Assembly (NCBI GenBank): GCA_934271655.1 | Contig: CAKQRW010000054.1 | Location: forward strand, 1 to 16,347 | Direction: 5' to 3' | Source of the DNA: an uncultured Bacteroidaceae bacterium | Lineage (GTDB): Bacteria; Bacteroidota; Bacteroidia; Bacteroidales; Bacteroidaceae | DNA length: 16,347 bases | Shown here: piece after piece, positions 6,879 to 13,912 of the stretch | Layout of the letters: every line of letters begins with the position of its first letter | Numbering within the stretch: the stretch's first letter is position 1 | Position numbers and translations under genes: made by a program | The notes under the pieces: generated by a model | What the model saw: only the letters and a program-made list of their open reading frames with translations | What the model was told of the DNA's origin: nothing | Database searches by the model: none

Positions 6879-9563
6879 TCAGCGGTGAAGCAAGTGCCAT
6901 ATCTCACGTGTCCATAGCACAAGCGACGAGCCTGTGACGATGATGATCCAGTCGGTCAGTTTCAGTCCCTCCACGTTGAAGAACTGCTGTATGCCTGGCA
7001 GCTCAACCATGGCTATCTGGCCAACAAGGATAGTGGCTGTGATAGTGAGCAAGCCATTGCACCCCTTGAAATGCAGGGCGCTGCGTCCTGTCTCAAAGGC
7101 ACGTGCGTTGAAGAGATAGAAGAAGTGTGTCATGACAAACGTCGTGAAGAGCAGGGTCAGCTCGTAGGTTGTCACATGCCCCTTGGCACCAAGCCGCAGA
7201 TGCAGCAAGTCGGTGAGCTGGGTGACGTCTGCATGCTGGAAGATGTAAAGCATGGCGAGCAGCATGATGAAGAAGAAGCATCCCACGCCGATGATCTCGC
7301 GAAGCATAGGCTTGTTGAGGATAAAAGCCTTGCGGTCGCGCGGCTTGTCTCTCATCACGCTCTCTGAAGGCGGCAGCGAGGCCAGGGCCATAGCGGCAAA
7401 CGTGTCCATGATGAGGTTTATCCACAGCATCTGCGTGACGGTCAGCGGCGACTCCGTTCCCATGAAAGCTCCGCAGAGCACAAGCAGGCACGCCGTCACA
7501 TTCACGGTCAGCTGGAACAGCAGAAACCGCTGTATGTTCTGGTAGAGAGAGCGTCCCCACATGACAGCCTTGCCTATGCTGCTGAACGAGTTGTCTATGA
7601 TGGTGATGTCGGAGGCTTCCTTGGCCACGCTTGTTCCGTCGCCCATAGACAGTCCCACATGGGCCGCGCGCAGGGCAGGAGCGTCGTTGGTGCCGTCGCC
7701 TGTGACAGCCACCACCTGGTCAAGCTTCTGCAGGGTCTCCACCAGTCGCTTCTTGTCCATCGGCCTTGCGCGTGAGATGATCTTCAGGCCAAGCACTCGC
7801 TCCTGAAGTTCGGTGTCTGTCAAGGCCGCAAACTCAGGTCCTGTTATGATGTTGCGCTCCGTGTCCTTGTCGTCATGCCACAGACCTATCTGGCGCGCTA
7901 TCTCTTTAGCTGTTCCAGATGTGTCGCCTGTGACAATCTTCACATTGATGCCTGCGTCGGCACACTCCTTGACAGCATCCGGGACATCAGGCCTGACGGG
8001 GTCAGCGATGGCGGCGATGCCGATGAAGTGAAGGCTTGTGGCGATGATATCGTTTCCGCTGACAGCAGCCTCGTCCTCGCTGTCAATGACCTGATAAGCG
8101 AAGCCCAGGGTGCGCATGGCGCGGTCTTGGTATTCGGCAAGTTGCTTGCCGACATCTTCCTTGCTTGCGGCCGCGCTTTTGCAGAGTGCAAGCACTATTT
8201 CGGGCGCGCCCTTGACATATAGCACTTTTTTGCCTTTCAGAGCGGCCGACTCCACAACAACCGCCATGTATTTGCGCTCTGTGGAGAATGCTATCTCGGC
8301 CACAGTCCTCACGCTCTCACGGATGGGGCGGTAGTCCACGCCTTGCTTGTAAAGCCACAGAAGCAGCGCGCCCTCTGTGGGATTGCCCAGAATCTGCGGC
8401 CTGTCAGGGTCGGAAAAATCTATGGATGCTGTGGAGTTGACTGCTATGCCCTCGTTGAGCACCTCCTTGGGCGTGTCGCCATACAGCTTCATCTCGTCCA
8501 CGCTCATGAGGTTCTGTGTCAGCGTGCCGGTCTTGTCCGTGCAGATGACGGTGGCCGCTCCCATGGTCTCGCAGGCGTGCATCTTTCTCACCAGGTTGTT
8601 GGTCTTCAGCATGCGGCGCATGCTGTATGCCAGACTCAGGGTGACAGCCATAGGCAGTCCCTCTGGCACAGCCACCACCACCAGAGTGACTGCTATCATA
8701 AGCGTTTGCAGTGCGTAGGCCACAAACGTGGCCACCTGCTCCATAGAGCCAAAGCATTCTGTGCCATTGGCTATGATATACATGATGATGCGGCCTATCA
8801 CTATCAGTGCCGCTATGCCGTAGCTGGCCTTGGTGATCCAGCTGCCCAGAGCGTCGAGTTGCTCGTTGAGGGGAGTCCTTACGCTGCTGTCAATCTGCGC
8901 CGCCACAAACACATGGCCTTGCTCTGTCTTGTCGCCAACGGCAAAGACCCGGCAGATGCCGTGGCCTTCCATGACCTTCGTGCCCTTCAGCACATGATTG
9001 GCCGGGTAGGTGGCGCCATCGTCAGTATCTTTCACATCTGCGCTCTTGCCGCACATGGGTTCTCCTGTCAGCGTAGACTCGTCCATGTTCAGGCATGTCG
9101 CTTCAAGCAGTTCCGCATCGGCTGGGATTTCCTCACCGGGGCTGATGATCACTATGTCGCCCACCACGATGTCCTTGCGGGCTACCAGCATGGCGTTGCC
9201 GTTGCGTATCACCTTGGCTGGCTCGTCGTCGTTCACCTGGTTGAGGATGGTGAATTCCTTGTCGGCCTGCGTCTCAAAGTAGAAAGCGAGCCCAGTGGCG
9301 AGGAGGATGGCAGCGAATATGCCAACAGGCTCAAAGAACACGGCTGGCCCTTGCCCCAGTCCGAAATGCTCGTAGCATGATATGCCTATTGACAAAGCGC
9401 CTGCTATCATCAGTATGATGATGAGCGGGTCGCCAAACTTCTCCAGAAACTGTTTCCATAGAGGCTCTTTCTCTGGTGGTGTCAGGACATTGGGCCCGTT
9501 CTTCTTGCGGCTTTCAGCCACTTGCGCGTCGGTCAGTCCTGTGTAGTGATGTGTATGTTCCAT
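6879..9563 (-). CDS. Calcium-translocating P-type ATPase, PMCA-like (P2B)
   Basis: An 894-residue cation pump with all P-type hallmarks: N-terminal actuator with TGEP, PEGL in M4 at 300-303, phosphorylation site DKTGTLT at 343-349, KGAPE in the nucleotide domain, and GDGTNDAPAL at 622-631. The M6 motif LWINLIMDTFAAMALAS is typical of PMCA-type Ca2+ pumps. It has about ten membrane segments and should export Ca2+ at the cost of ATP. The ATG at 9563 lies 18 nt after the Nudix regulator's stop, so the pair is co-transcribed. Why a Ca2+ pump follows NAD genes is not obvious. Substrate specificity is inferred from motifs; a related divalent cation is possible. Confidence 0.93.
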   Translation of the reverse strand: MEHTHHYTGLTDAQVAESRKKNGPNVLTPPEKEPLWKQFLEKFGDPLIIILMIAGALSIGISCYEHFGLGQGPAVFFEPVGIFAAILLATGLAFYFETQADKEFTILNQVNDDEPAKVIRNGNAMLVARKDIVVGDIVIISPGEEIPADAELLEATCLNMDESTLTGEPMCGKSADVKDTDDGATYPANHVLKGTKVMEGHGICRVFAVGDKTEQGHVFVAAQIDSSVRTPLNEQLDALGSWITKASYGIAALIVIGRIIMYIIANGTECFGSMEQVATFVAYALQTLMIAVTLVVVAVPEGLPMAVTLSLAYSMRRMLKTNNLVRKMHACETMGAATVICTDKTGTLTQNLMSVDEMKLYGDTPKEVLNEGIAVNSTASIDFSDPDRPQILGNPTEGALLLWLYKQGVDYRPIRESVRTVAEIAFSTERKYMAVVVESAALKGKKVLYVKGAPEIVLALCKSAAASKEDVGKQLAEYQDRAMRTLGFAYQVIDSEDEAAVSGNDIIATSLHFIGIAAIADPVRPDVPDAVKECADAGINVKIVTGDTSGTAKEIARQIGLWHDDKDTERNIITGPEFAALTDTELQERVLGLKIISRARPMDKKRLVETLQKLDQVVAVTGDGTNDAPALRAAHVGLSMGDGTSVAKEASDITIIDNSFSSIGKAVMWGRSLYQNIQRFLLFQLTVNVTACLLVLCGAFMGTESPLTVTQMLWINLIMDTFAAMALASLPPSESVMRDKPRDRKAFILNKPMLREIIGVGCFFFIMLLAMLYIFQHADVTQLTDLLHLRLGAKGHVTTYELTLLFTTFVMTHFFYLFNARAFETGRSALHFKGCNGLLTITATILVGQIAMVELPGIQQFFNVEGLKLTDWIIIVTGSSLVLWTREIWHLLHR

Positions 9564-9581
9564 TGTGTCGTCTCTTTTCCT

Positions 9582-10280
9582 TTAAAATTCCAACTTGAAT
9601 CCCTTATGTTTCAGCTCCGCGTACTTCTCTGCGTTGAAGCGGAAGAGGAAGGCCTCCTTCTTCTGAGAGGGATTGACCACCTCGTCGGTCTGTTCCAGCA
9701 TCCCAAGGCGTTTCATCTTGTTGTAAAAGTTGCGCCGGTCGAAGTGCATGTCAAGTATGGCCTCGTAGAGATTCTGCAGTTCCTTGATGGTGAATTTTTC
9801 GGGCAGCAGCTCAAAGCCTATGGGCTCGAAGAGTATCTGCTGGCGCAGGGCCTTCTCTGCCTTGTGGAGTATCTGGTCGTGGTCGAAAGCCAGTTGCGGC
9901 ACTTCGTCGAGGGCGAACCATCGCGCGTCGGCGGCATCGTCATCGCCTTTCACTTCCTGTATCTTCACCAGCGCATAGTGGGCTATGGTGATGACACGCT
10001 CGCGAGGGTCGCGCTGTGGGGCGGAGAACGTGTAGAACTGCTTGACATATGCGCTGCGGAGCCCTGTCTCTTCTTGCAGCTCACGCAGAGCGCCTTCTTC
10101 TGCGCTCTCGTCCATTTTCAGAAAACCGCCAGGAAAAGCCCACCGTCCCTTGAATGGTTCGATGCCTCTTTGCACCAGCAGCACTTTCAGTCTCATCCCG
10201 TCGAATCCGAATATGACGCAGTCTGTCGTCACGCTGGGATGTGGATATTTGTATGTGTACATACCTTCATTTGTTTTCAT
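9582..10280 (-). CDS. nrtR: NrtR-like Nudix-domain transcriptional regulator
   Basis: A 232-residue protein with an N-terminal Nudix domain and a C-terminal winged-helix region (about 150-232, YEAILDMHFDRRNFYNKMKRLGML), the NrtR/AraR architecture. NrtR proteins repress NAD-synthesis genes and are released by ADP-ribose or related nucleotides. The Nudix box is intact (G52, E58, R66, E67, E70, E71, G73), so hydrolysis of ADP-ribose-like substrates is possible. Nudix regulators of this fold also control arabinose genes in Bacteroides, so the ligand is not certain, but NMNAT and NADAR neighbours favour an NAD role. It sits third in the operon, 94 nt after the NADAR gene with no promoter box in the gap, and could autoregulate through the palindrome at 12062-12078. 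Confidence 0.82.
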   Translation of the reverse strand: MKTNEGMYTYKYPHPSVTTDCVIFGFDGMRLKVLLVQRGIEPFKGRWAFPGGFLKMDESAEEGALRELQEETGLRSAYVKQFYTFSAPQRDPRERVITIAHYALVKIQEVKGDDDAADARWFALDEVPQLAFDHDQILHKAEKALRQQILFEPIGFELLPEKFTIKELQNLYEAILDMHFDRRNFYNKMKRLGMLEQTDEVVNPSQKKEAFLFRFNAEKYAELKHKGFKLEF

Positions 10281-10374
10281 TCTCGCTTGTTTCCTTTCCT
10301 GCTTGTTCTGTATGCTGTTTCTGTTGTCATTTCTCTTAGTCTCTTCTTCAGCCTGGTTCCTTTCTCGCGCTTTC

Positions 10375-10956
10375 TCACAGGCCCTGTCCGTCTCCGTCTG
10401 GCGTGATGCTTGAGTCTCTCAGCCAGTCTCTCACTTCCATCAGAGCGCAGCCCAACAGGTTCTCGCCGCGCCAGTGCTCTACGCCGCGGCTCTCTGCTGT
10501 CTCCCTGTCAAGGCCTATGCCCCATATTCTGTCGTAAGGGCTTGCTTCTGCCAGTATGGCGTTGCCTGTGGAAAGCAGGAACGTGCAGATGTCAGGGCAT
10601 TGCGAGAACTTGGCCTTGTTGCCGTTCACGACGATGTCCAGTTTCATCTTGTCCCAGACGGCCTGGTCAAAGCCGCTTATTTCCCGGCCAAGGGCCTTGT
10701 AGTCGTGCGGTGTTTCTGCCTCCATTATCTTGCGGCATGTGTCTTCGTCGCCAAACAAGCGGGCTTTGCTTGCCATCATGTACTGCTCTGTGGTGTGGTA
10801 TGCCACTCCGTCGACCGTGAAATGGCAGTTGTACCACTGGCTCAGGCATGCCGCCGTGGTCTTGTTGGGATTTGGCGTGTGTCCCCAAAAATATACGATG
10901 CCAGTATCTGGCTCTTTGCTGACAGTCTCCTTTATCTTCTCAATGTCGTATCTCAT
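10375..10956 (-). CDS. NADAR-family (YbiA-like) N-glycosidase
   Basis: A 193-residue protein that is a single NADAR domain. FWG at 23-25, LSQWY at 38-42, TEQYMMASKA at 56-65 (conserved Glu57), AEASPYDRIWGIGL at 136-149 and NLLGCALMEVRDW near the end match the family closely. Members cleave N-glycosidic bonds, including riboflavin-synthesis intermediates (YbiA) and ADP-ribosyl-guanine in nucleic acids. The frame is open upstream to 11019, but the ATG at 10956 is the better start: AAGGAGGAAC lies just before it, and it overlaps the preceding stop as ATGA. Coupling to the NMNAT-NADAR fusion is therefore near certain. Both conserved Glu residues are present, so it should be active. Confidence 0.9.
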   Translation of the reverse strand: MRYDIEKIKETVSKEPDTGIVYFWGHTPNPNKTTAACLSQWYNCHFTVDGVAYHTTEQYMMASKARLFGDEDTCRKIMEAETPHDYKALGREISGFDQAVWDKMKLDIVVNGNKAKFSQCPDICTFLLSTGNAILAEASPYDRIWGIGLDRETAESRGVEHWRGENLLGCALMEVRDWLRDSSITPDGDGQGL

Positions 10957-12029
10957 GTCTGTTCCTCCTTGTTTCTGACGTTCATAAGTATCTTGCCCAG
11001 CTGGTTGTCTCCTTGCCAACTGTACAGGTCTACACCCCAGAATGTGTCGTGCCTGTTGTTGCCATAGACTATGGTTTTGCCTCTTGTCCTAAGGAGCTTC
11101 TCACGCAGCGGGGCGTTCTGACTGAATTTTTCGCTGATGATGGATGCCATGGTTTCCACCTTCGACAGCTCCCATTCAGGTGATGGTGTCACCTCGTTGC
11201 CTTTGGCTGATGCCTTGTCTGCGGAGCATCTGGAAAAAAACTTGCGGTCTGACTCATCCTGGCATTTTGAGGCCTGGAATGCCGACTCCGCGCAGTTGTA
11301 TTCCTGTCCTTCCCAGACGAACCGGCAGGAGTAGCGATTGTTGAGGAAGTCGTATTCTCCGCTGAACCGTGTTATTGCATCAGGGAAATCGGCTGGCGTG
11401 AATTGCTTGAACAGTGCCCATACACCGGGATGCATAAGGCTTTTGCACTCTTCTCCGCTCATCAGGCGTGACCTGACGATGGTCGAGCTGATGCCGTCTG
11501 CCTCTCTGGGCCGCTTGAGTGTCAGTATGCGGCCAGGATGCTCCGACAGCATCTCGCTGCTTCTTATCGTTTCGTCTGTCATGGCGTCTCTTCTTGAGAA
11601 GAGAATGACTTTGACTTGTCTCAGAAAATCACGCTTCTGAGCAAGGCTGGCCAGCAGCTCCAGCTTGTCGTCTCCCATGACGAAGTAGATGTCTGCATCT
11701 GGGTATTCGCTCTGGAGCGACTGCATTGTCGCCGATGTCTGGGGCTTTATGGTGCCTATTTCCTTTTGGCACACTGCCATCCTGCTGTCTGTGCACATTG
11801 CCTGGAGCATGCGCACACGCATCTCGGGCGGCAGCACAACAGGCGGATGGCTGTGGTTCATCTTCCTTCTCAGATATGCGTCGCTTACAGGAATGAAAAG
11901 GCCGATGTCTGCGTCAACCGCATCAATGGCCTCTTTCATAAGCAGATAGTGAGCTAATGTCGGAGGGTTGAAGCTGCCTCCCATAGCTATTATCTTTCTT
12001 ATCCGTTGTGTGTGTGTTGGCTCTTTCAT
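10953..12029 (-). CDS. NMN adenylyltransferase-like domain fused to a NADAR domain
   Basis: A 358-residue two-domain protein. Residues about 12-200 form a nucleotidyltransferase of the NadD/NMNAT type: GGSFNPPTLAH at 17-27 is the signature, with T-x-x-H as in eukaryotic NMNATs instead of bacterial H-x-G-H. VMGDDKLELL is central and ISSTIVR is at 180-186. This domain should join NMN or NaMN to AMP to make NAD or its acid form. Residues about 219-355 form a NADAR domain: FLNN 228-231, ESAFQASK 248-255, DTFWG 328-332, and GDNQLGKILMNVR. In the position usually occupied by Glu (I-V-E-G-N), Tyr322 is found. It is the first gene after the promoter at 12056-12086. An internal start at Met16 would spare the domain. 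Housekeeping NadD is probably elsewhere. Confidence 0.87.
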   Translation of the reverse strand: MKEPTHTQRIRKIIAMGGSFNPPTLAHYLLMKEAIDAVDADIGLFIPVSDAYLRRKMNHSHPPVVLPPEMRVRMLQAMCTDSRMAVCQKEIGTIKPQTSATMQSLQSEYPDADIYFVMGDDKLELLASLAQKRDFLRQVKVILFSRRDAMTDETIRSSEMLSEHPGRILTLKRPREADGISSTIVRSRLMSGEECKSLMHPGVWALFKQFTPADFPDAITRFSGEYDFLNNRYSCRFVWEGQEYNCAESAFQASKCQDESDRKFFSRCSADKASAKGNEVTPSPEWELSKVETMASIISEKFSQNAPLREKLLRTRGKTIVYGNNRHDTFWGVDLYSWQGDNQLGKILMNVRNKEEQT

Positions 12030-12055
12030 CGTTTGGTTGCGTTGATTTTACGCGG

Positions 12056-12086
12056 CAAAGTTAACTAACTCTTAGTTATTGACAAA
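12056..12086 (-). promoter_or_regulatory. Promoter of the NMNAT-NADAR operon
   Basis: On the minus strand, TTTG (12083-12086) and TAACTTTG (12056-12063) are separated by 19 nt, a full match to the Bacteroidetes vegetative consensus. Transcription would start near 12050 and the leader would be only about 20 nt. Confidence 0.85.
12062..12078. promoter_or_regulatory. Candidate operator palindrome in the promoter spacer
   Basis: TAACTAA-GAG-TTAGTTA (read on the minus strand) is a perfect 7-bp inverted repeat with a 3-bp centre. It fills most of the space between the -33 and -7 boxes and overlaps the first two bases of the latter, an ideal place for a repressor. The natural candidate is the NrtR-like regulator in the same operon; its true motif cannot be verified here. 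Confidence 0.6.
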
Positions 12087-12143
12087 ATAAATGGCGTAAA
12101 AATAACGCAACAAATGTTGCTTAATATGAAAAATAGTGGTTCA

Positions 12144-12203
12144 TCGGCATATGCAGCCAGCAGATGCAAGCTTGCTTGGATGCTCGCATGCAGTCGGCAT
12201 ATG
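12144..12203. repeat. Direct repeat TCGGCATATG with hairpin-prone centre
   Basis: TCGGCATATG occurs at 12144-12153 and again at 12194-12203. Between them is a sequence rich in GATGC/GCATGC and CAAGCTTG. It lies between the outer-membrane gene's end and the NMNAT operon promoter. No coding or RNA gene is apparent. Confidence 0.4.
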
Positions 12204-12227
12204 GGTGCGGGATATATTGACTTCGGG

Positions 12228-12269
12228 TCAACACGCCCTTCATGTCATGTGGTGACATGGGCGTGTTGA
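12228..12269 (-). terminator. Strong stem-loop after the outer-membrane gene
   Basis: TCAACACGCCC (12228-12238) pairs with GGGCGTGTTGA (12259-12269). Past a 3-nt bulge, ATGTCA (12242-12247) pairs with TGACAT (12253-12258) around a 5-nt loop, giving 17 bp in all. It begins 2 nt after the stop codon and has no T-run, so it is either a terminator or a 3' mRNA stabiliser. Confidence 0.65.
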
Positions 12270-12271
12270 AC

Positions 12272-13897
12272 TCAAAACCTGTATTGCATCGTGGCGAGGC
12301 ATGCCGCATAGTGGCTGGAGCAGAGGTCGTGTCCGTCGAGACAGACAGTCCAGTGCTTGCCCAAATGCTTGCTCAGCTGGATGGCTGTGTAGACATCTTT
12401 GTCGTTTGGAAGCACGTTGGCCTTGGTGGCGAAGATGGCTTGTGCCCCTATGTTGAGGCCGACAGGCAGGGAGACGGAAGGGTCTATGTGGAAGGTGGCG
12501 AAGTCGCCGCTTGCGCCTTGGAGCTTATACAGGTTGGCTCCGCCAGTGGCTGAAAGGATGCCTGTGTGGAAATAGGCTGACGTTTGCAGCTTCCACAAGT
12601 CGGAACCGCTCTCCATGTTGAGGCGGTAGCAGTTGGTGCTCCATGAGAAACATGGGCATGAGTATACATAGGCCAGCTTGAACTCGTTGATGTAGGAGGC
12701 GTAGAGCTGTCCCTTGCGGAGCAGCCATTCTTCTTCTGTCATCTTGTGGTCTATGCTGAACGAGGGGTTGGAAAACTTGCGATGGTAGGCTGCTTGCAGT
12801 TGGCTGTGGCTGGATAGTGATGCCACAATGCTGGCCTCGGTGTTGTGGCGAGTGTCTTTGTGGCTCATGCTGCCTGTGGCGTAGCGGTAGAACATGATGC
12901 GGTCGCCTATGGTGAATCGCCATGGCCCTGTCTGGTAGTTGAGCTGCAGGTATATGTCATTGTTGTTCTGGTTGTATTTCTGCTCTGCCTCCTGCTGCTG
13001 CTTGTAGTGTGAGTAGGTGAAGTCGCCTTCCCATCCGAGCATCATGTCGAGCCCCTGGGCTATAGGCGTGTTGAGTTCCACGAGACTCATCCAGTAGTTG
13101 TTGCCACGTTCTGTCACAGTCTTCTCATTGGGCAGATACACGGTGTGTGGCGTGTTGGTGTACTGGTAGTTGGCTACGATGAGCAGTTCTGTGCCGCGGT
13201 CGTTGAAGTCGTGGAAATAGCGTGCGCGTGCCATGCACTTCTCGTTTGTGTCGCGCGTCTTGCCAGAGCTGTAGCCGCATGTGTTCTGATACTGTTGGGT
13301 GAAGTATGTGAGCAGGCGGTCGCGAGGGCCTAGCCAGTTGGTCATATGGGCAGAGAGATGCTGCTGGTGACCGATGGCCTGGTCTTGGTCTTTATACGAG
13401 TAGGAGGCTGAGGCATAGAGGTCTGTGGCCTTGCTGCCCAGCCGCGCCTCTGCGTTGCATGCCAGCATGTCGTCTGTTCCGCCCTGTGCGCCAGCTATGC
13501 CGTGCACGCCTTCCTCGTAGCGGAGCATGTTGATGTCGAGCACACGGTTGGCGCCGGTAGTGCCTTTGGCCACGCCCGTGTTGTCGCATACCTGTATCTT
13601 GCTTATGTGCTTAGCCTTTAGCTGGTTGAGGAAGATGCGCGGGTCGAGGTTGACAGGCGAGTTGTCTATGCGTATGTTGTAGCCATCGCCCATGCTGCTG
13701 AAGCCGCTCTGCATCAGGTCGGGATACATGCGCAGCACATCGAGGAGAGTCTCCTCTCCTGTCAGTGCCATGCGTTGCGGGTATATTATCACTCTGTCTG
13801 CTTTCATCTCTATGGCGCGCTCTTGTGCGCTGGCGGCTGGTGACAATAGCAGCATGGACAGGGTGAATGCCAGTGTTGTATGCTTTGAAACTTTCAT
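12272..13897 (-). CDS. Outer-membrane TonB-plug/beta-barrel protein, companion of Amt
   Basis: A 541-residue secreted protein. The signal peptide (KHTTLAFTLSMLLLSPAASA) is followed by a likely cleavage near residue 25. Residues about 30-125 look like a TonB-receptor plug (LTGEETLLDVLRMYPDL, YNIRIDNSPV, then ISKIQVCDNTGVAKGT...NRVLDI, like the usual conserved end of a plug). The rest alternates aromatic and polar residues as in a beta-barrel and ends in YRF, a typical outer-membrane C-terminus. It is shorter than usual TonB receptors (700 or more) and has no carboxypeptidase-like leader domain. It starts 15 nt after the ammonium transporter's stop, so the two form an operon, which hints at a role in nitrogen-compound passage through the outer membrane. 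The substrate is unknown. Confidence 0.8.
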   Translation of the reverse strand: MKVSKHTTLAFTLSMLLLSPAASAQERAIEMKADRVIIYPQRMALTGEETLLDVLRMYPDLMQSGFSSMGDGYNIRIDNSPVNLDPRIFLNQLKAKHISKIQVCDNTGVAKGTTGANRVLDINMLRYEEGVHGIAGAQGGTDDMLACNAEARLGSKATDLYASASYSYKDQDQAIGHQQHLSAHMTNWLGPRDRLLTYFTQQYQNTCGYSSGKTRDTNEKCMARARYFHDFNDRGTELLIVANYQYTNTPHTVYLPNEKTVTERGNNYWMSLVELNTPIAQGLDMMLGWEGDFTYSHYKQQQEAEQKYNQNNNDIYLQLNYQTGPWRFTIGDRIMFYRYATGSMSHKDTRHNTEASIVASLSSHSQLQAAYHRKFSNPSFSIDHKMTEEEWLLRKGQLYASYINEFKLAYVYSCPCFSWSTNCYRLNMESGSDLWKLQTSAYFHTGILSATGGANLYKLQGASGDFATFHIDPSVSLPVGLNIGAQAIFATKANVLPNDKDVYTAIQLSKHLGKHWTVCLDGHDLCSSHYAACLATMQYRF

Positions 13898-13912
13898 GTA
13901 TGGTGCGCTTGA

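Larger units (their letters stand above)
12039..12108. promoter_or_regulatory. Inverted pair of 15-bp elements flanking the operon promoter
   Basis: GCGTTGATTTTACGC at 12039-12053 (plus) and GCGTTATTTTTACGC at 12094-12108 (minus strand) agree at 13 of 15 bases. Each is itself a loose GCGT/ACGC palindrome. They flank the -7 and -33 boxes almost symmetrically. A third short palindrome, GCAACAAATGTTGC, follows at 12107-12120. These may be protein-binding sites; nothing in the sequence proves it. Confidence 0.4.

Noticed and set aside
8343..9380. 345-codon plus-strand open frame
   Set aside because: It lies wholly antisense to the Ca2+ ATPase, whose motifs are complete; the translation is His/Val-rich shadow sequence.
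10333..10340. CTCTTAGT, a match to half the candidate operator, upstream of nrtR
   Set aside because: Only one arm is present and no promoter box lies nearby; an 8-bp match is expected by chance at this scale.
9522..10406. 294-codon plus-strand open frame
   Set aside because: Antisense to the Nudix regulator, which has an intact Nudix box and proper spacing to its neighbours.
10957..11019. N-terminal extension of the NADAR protein (MARRQPAG...)
   Set aside because: The strong AAGGAGGAAC site and ATGA overlap point to the ATG at 10956; the extension would lie inside the preceding gene.
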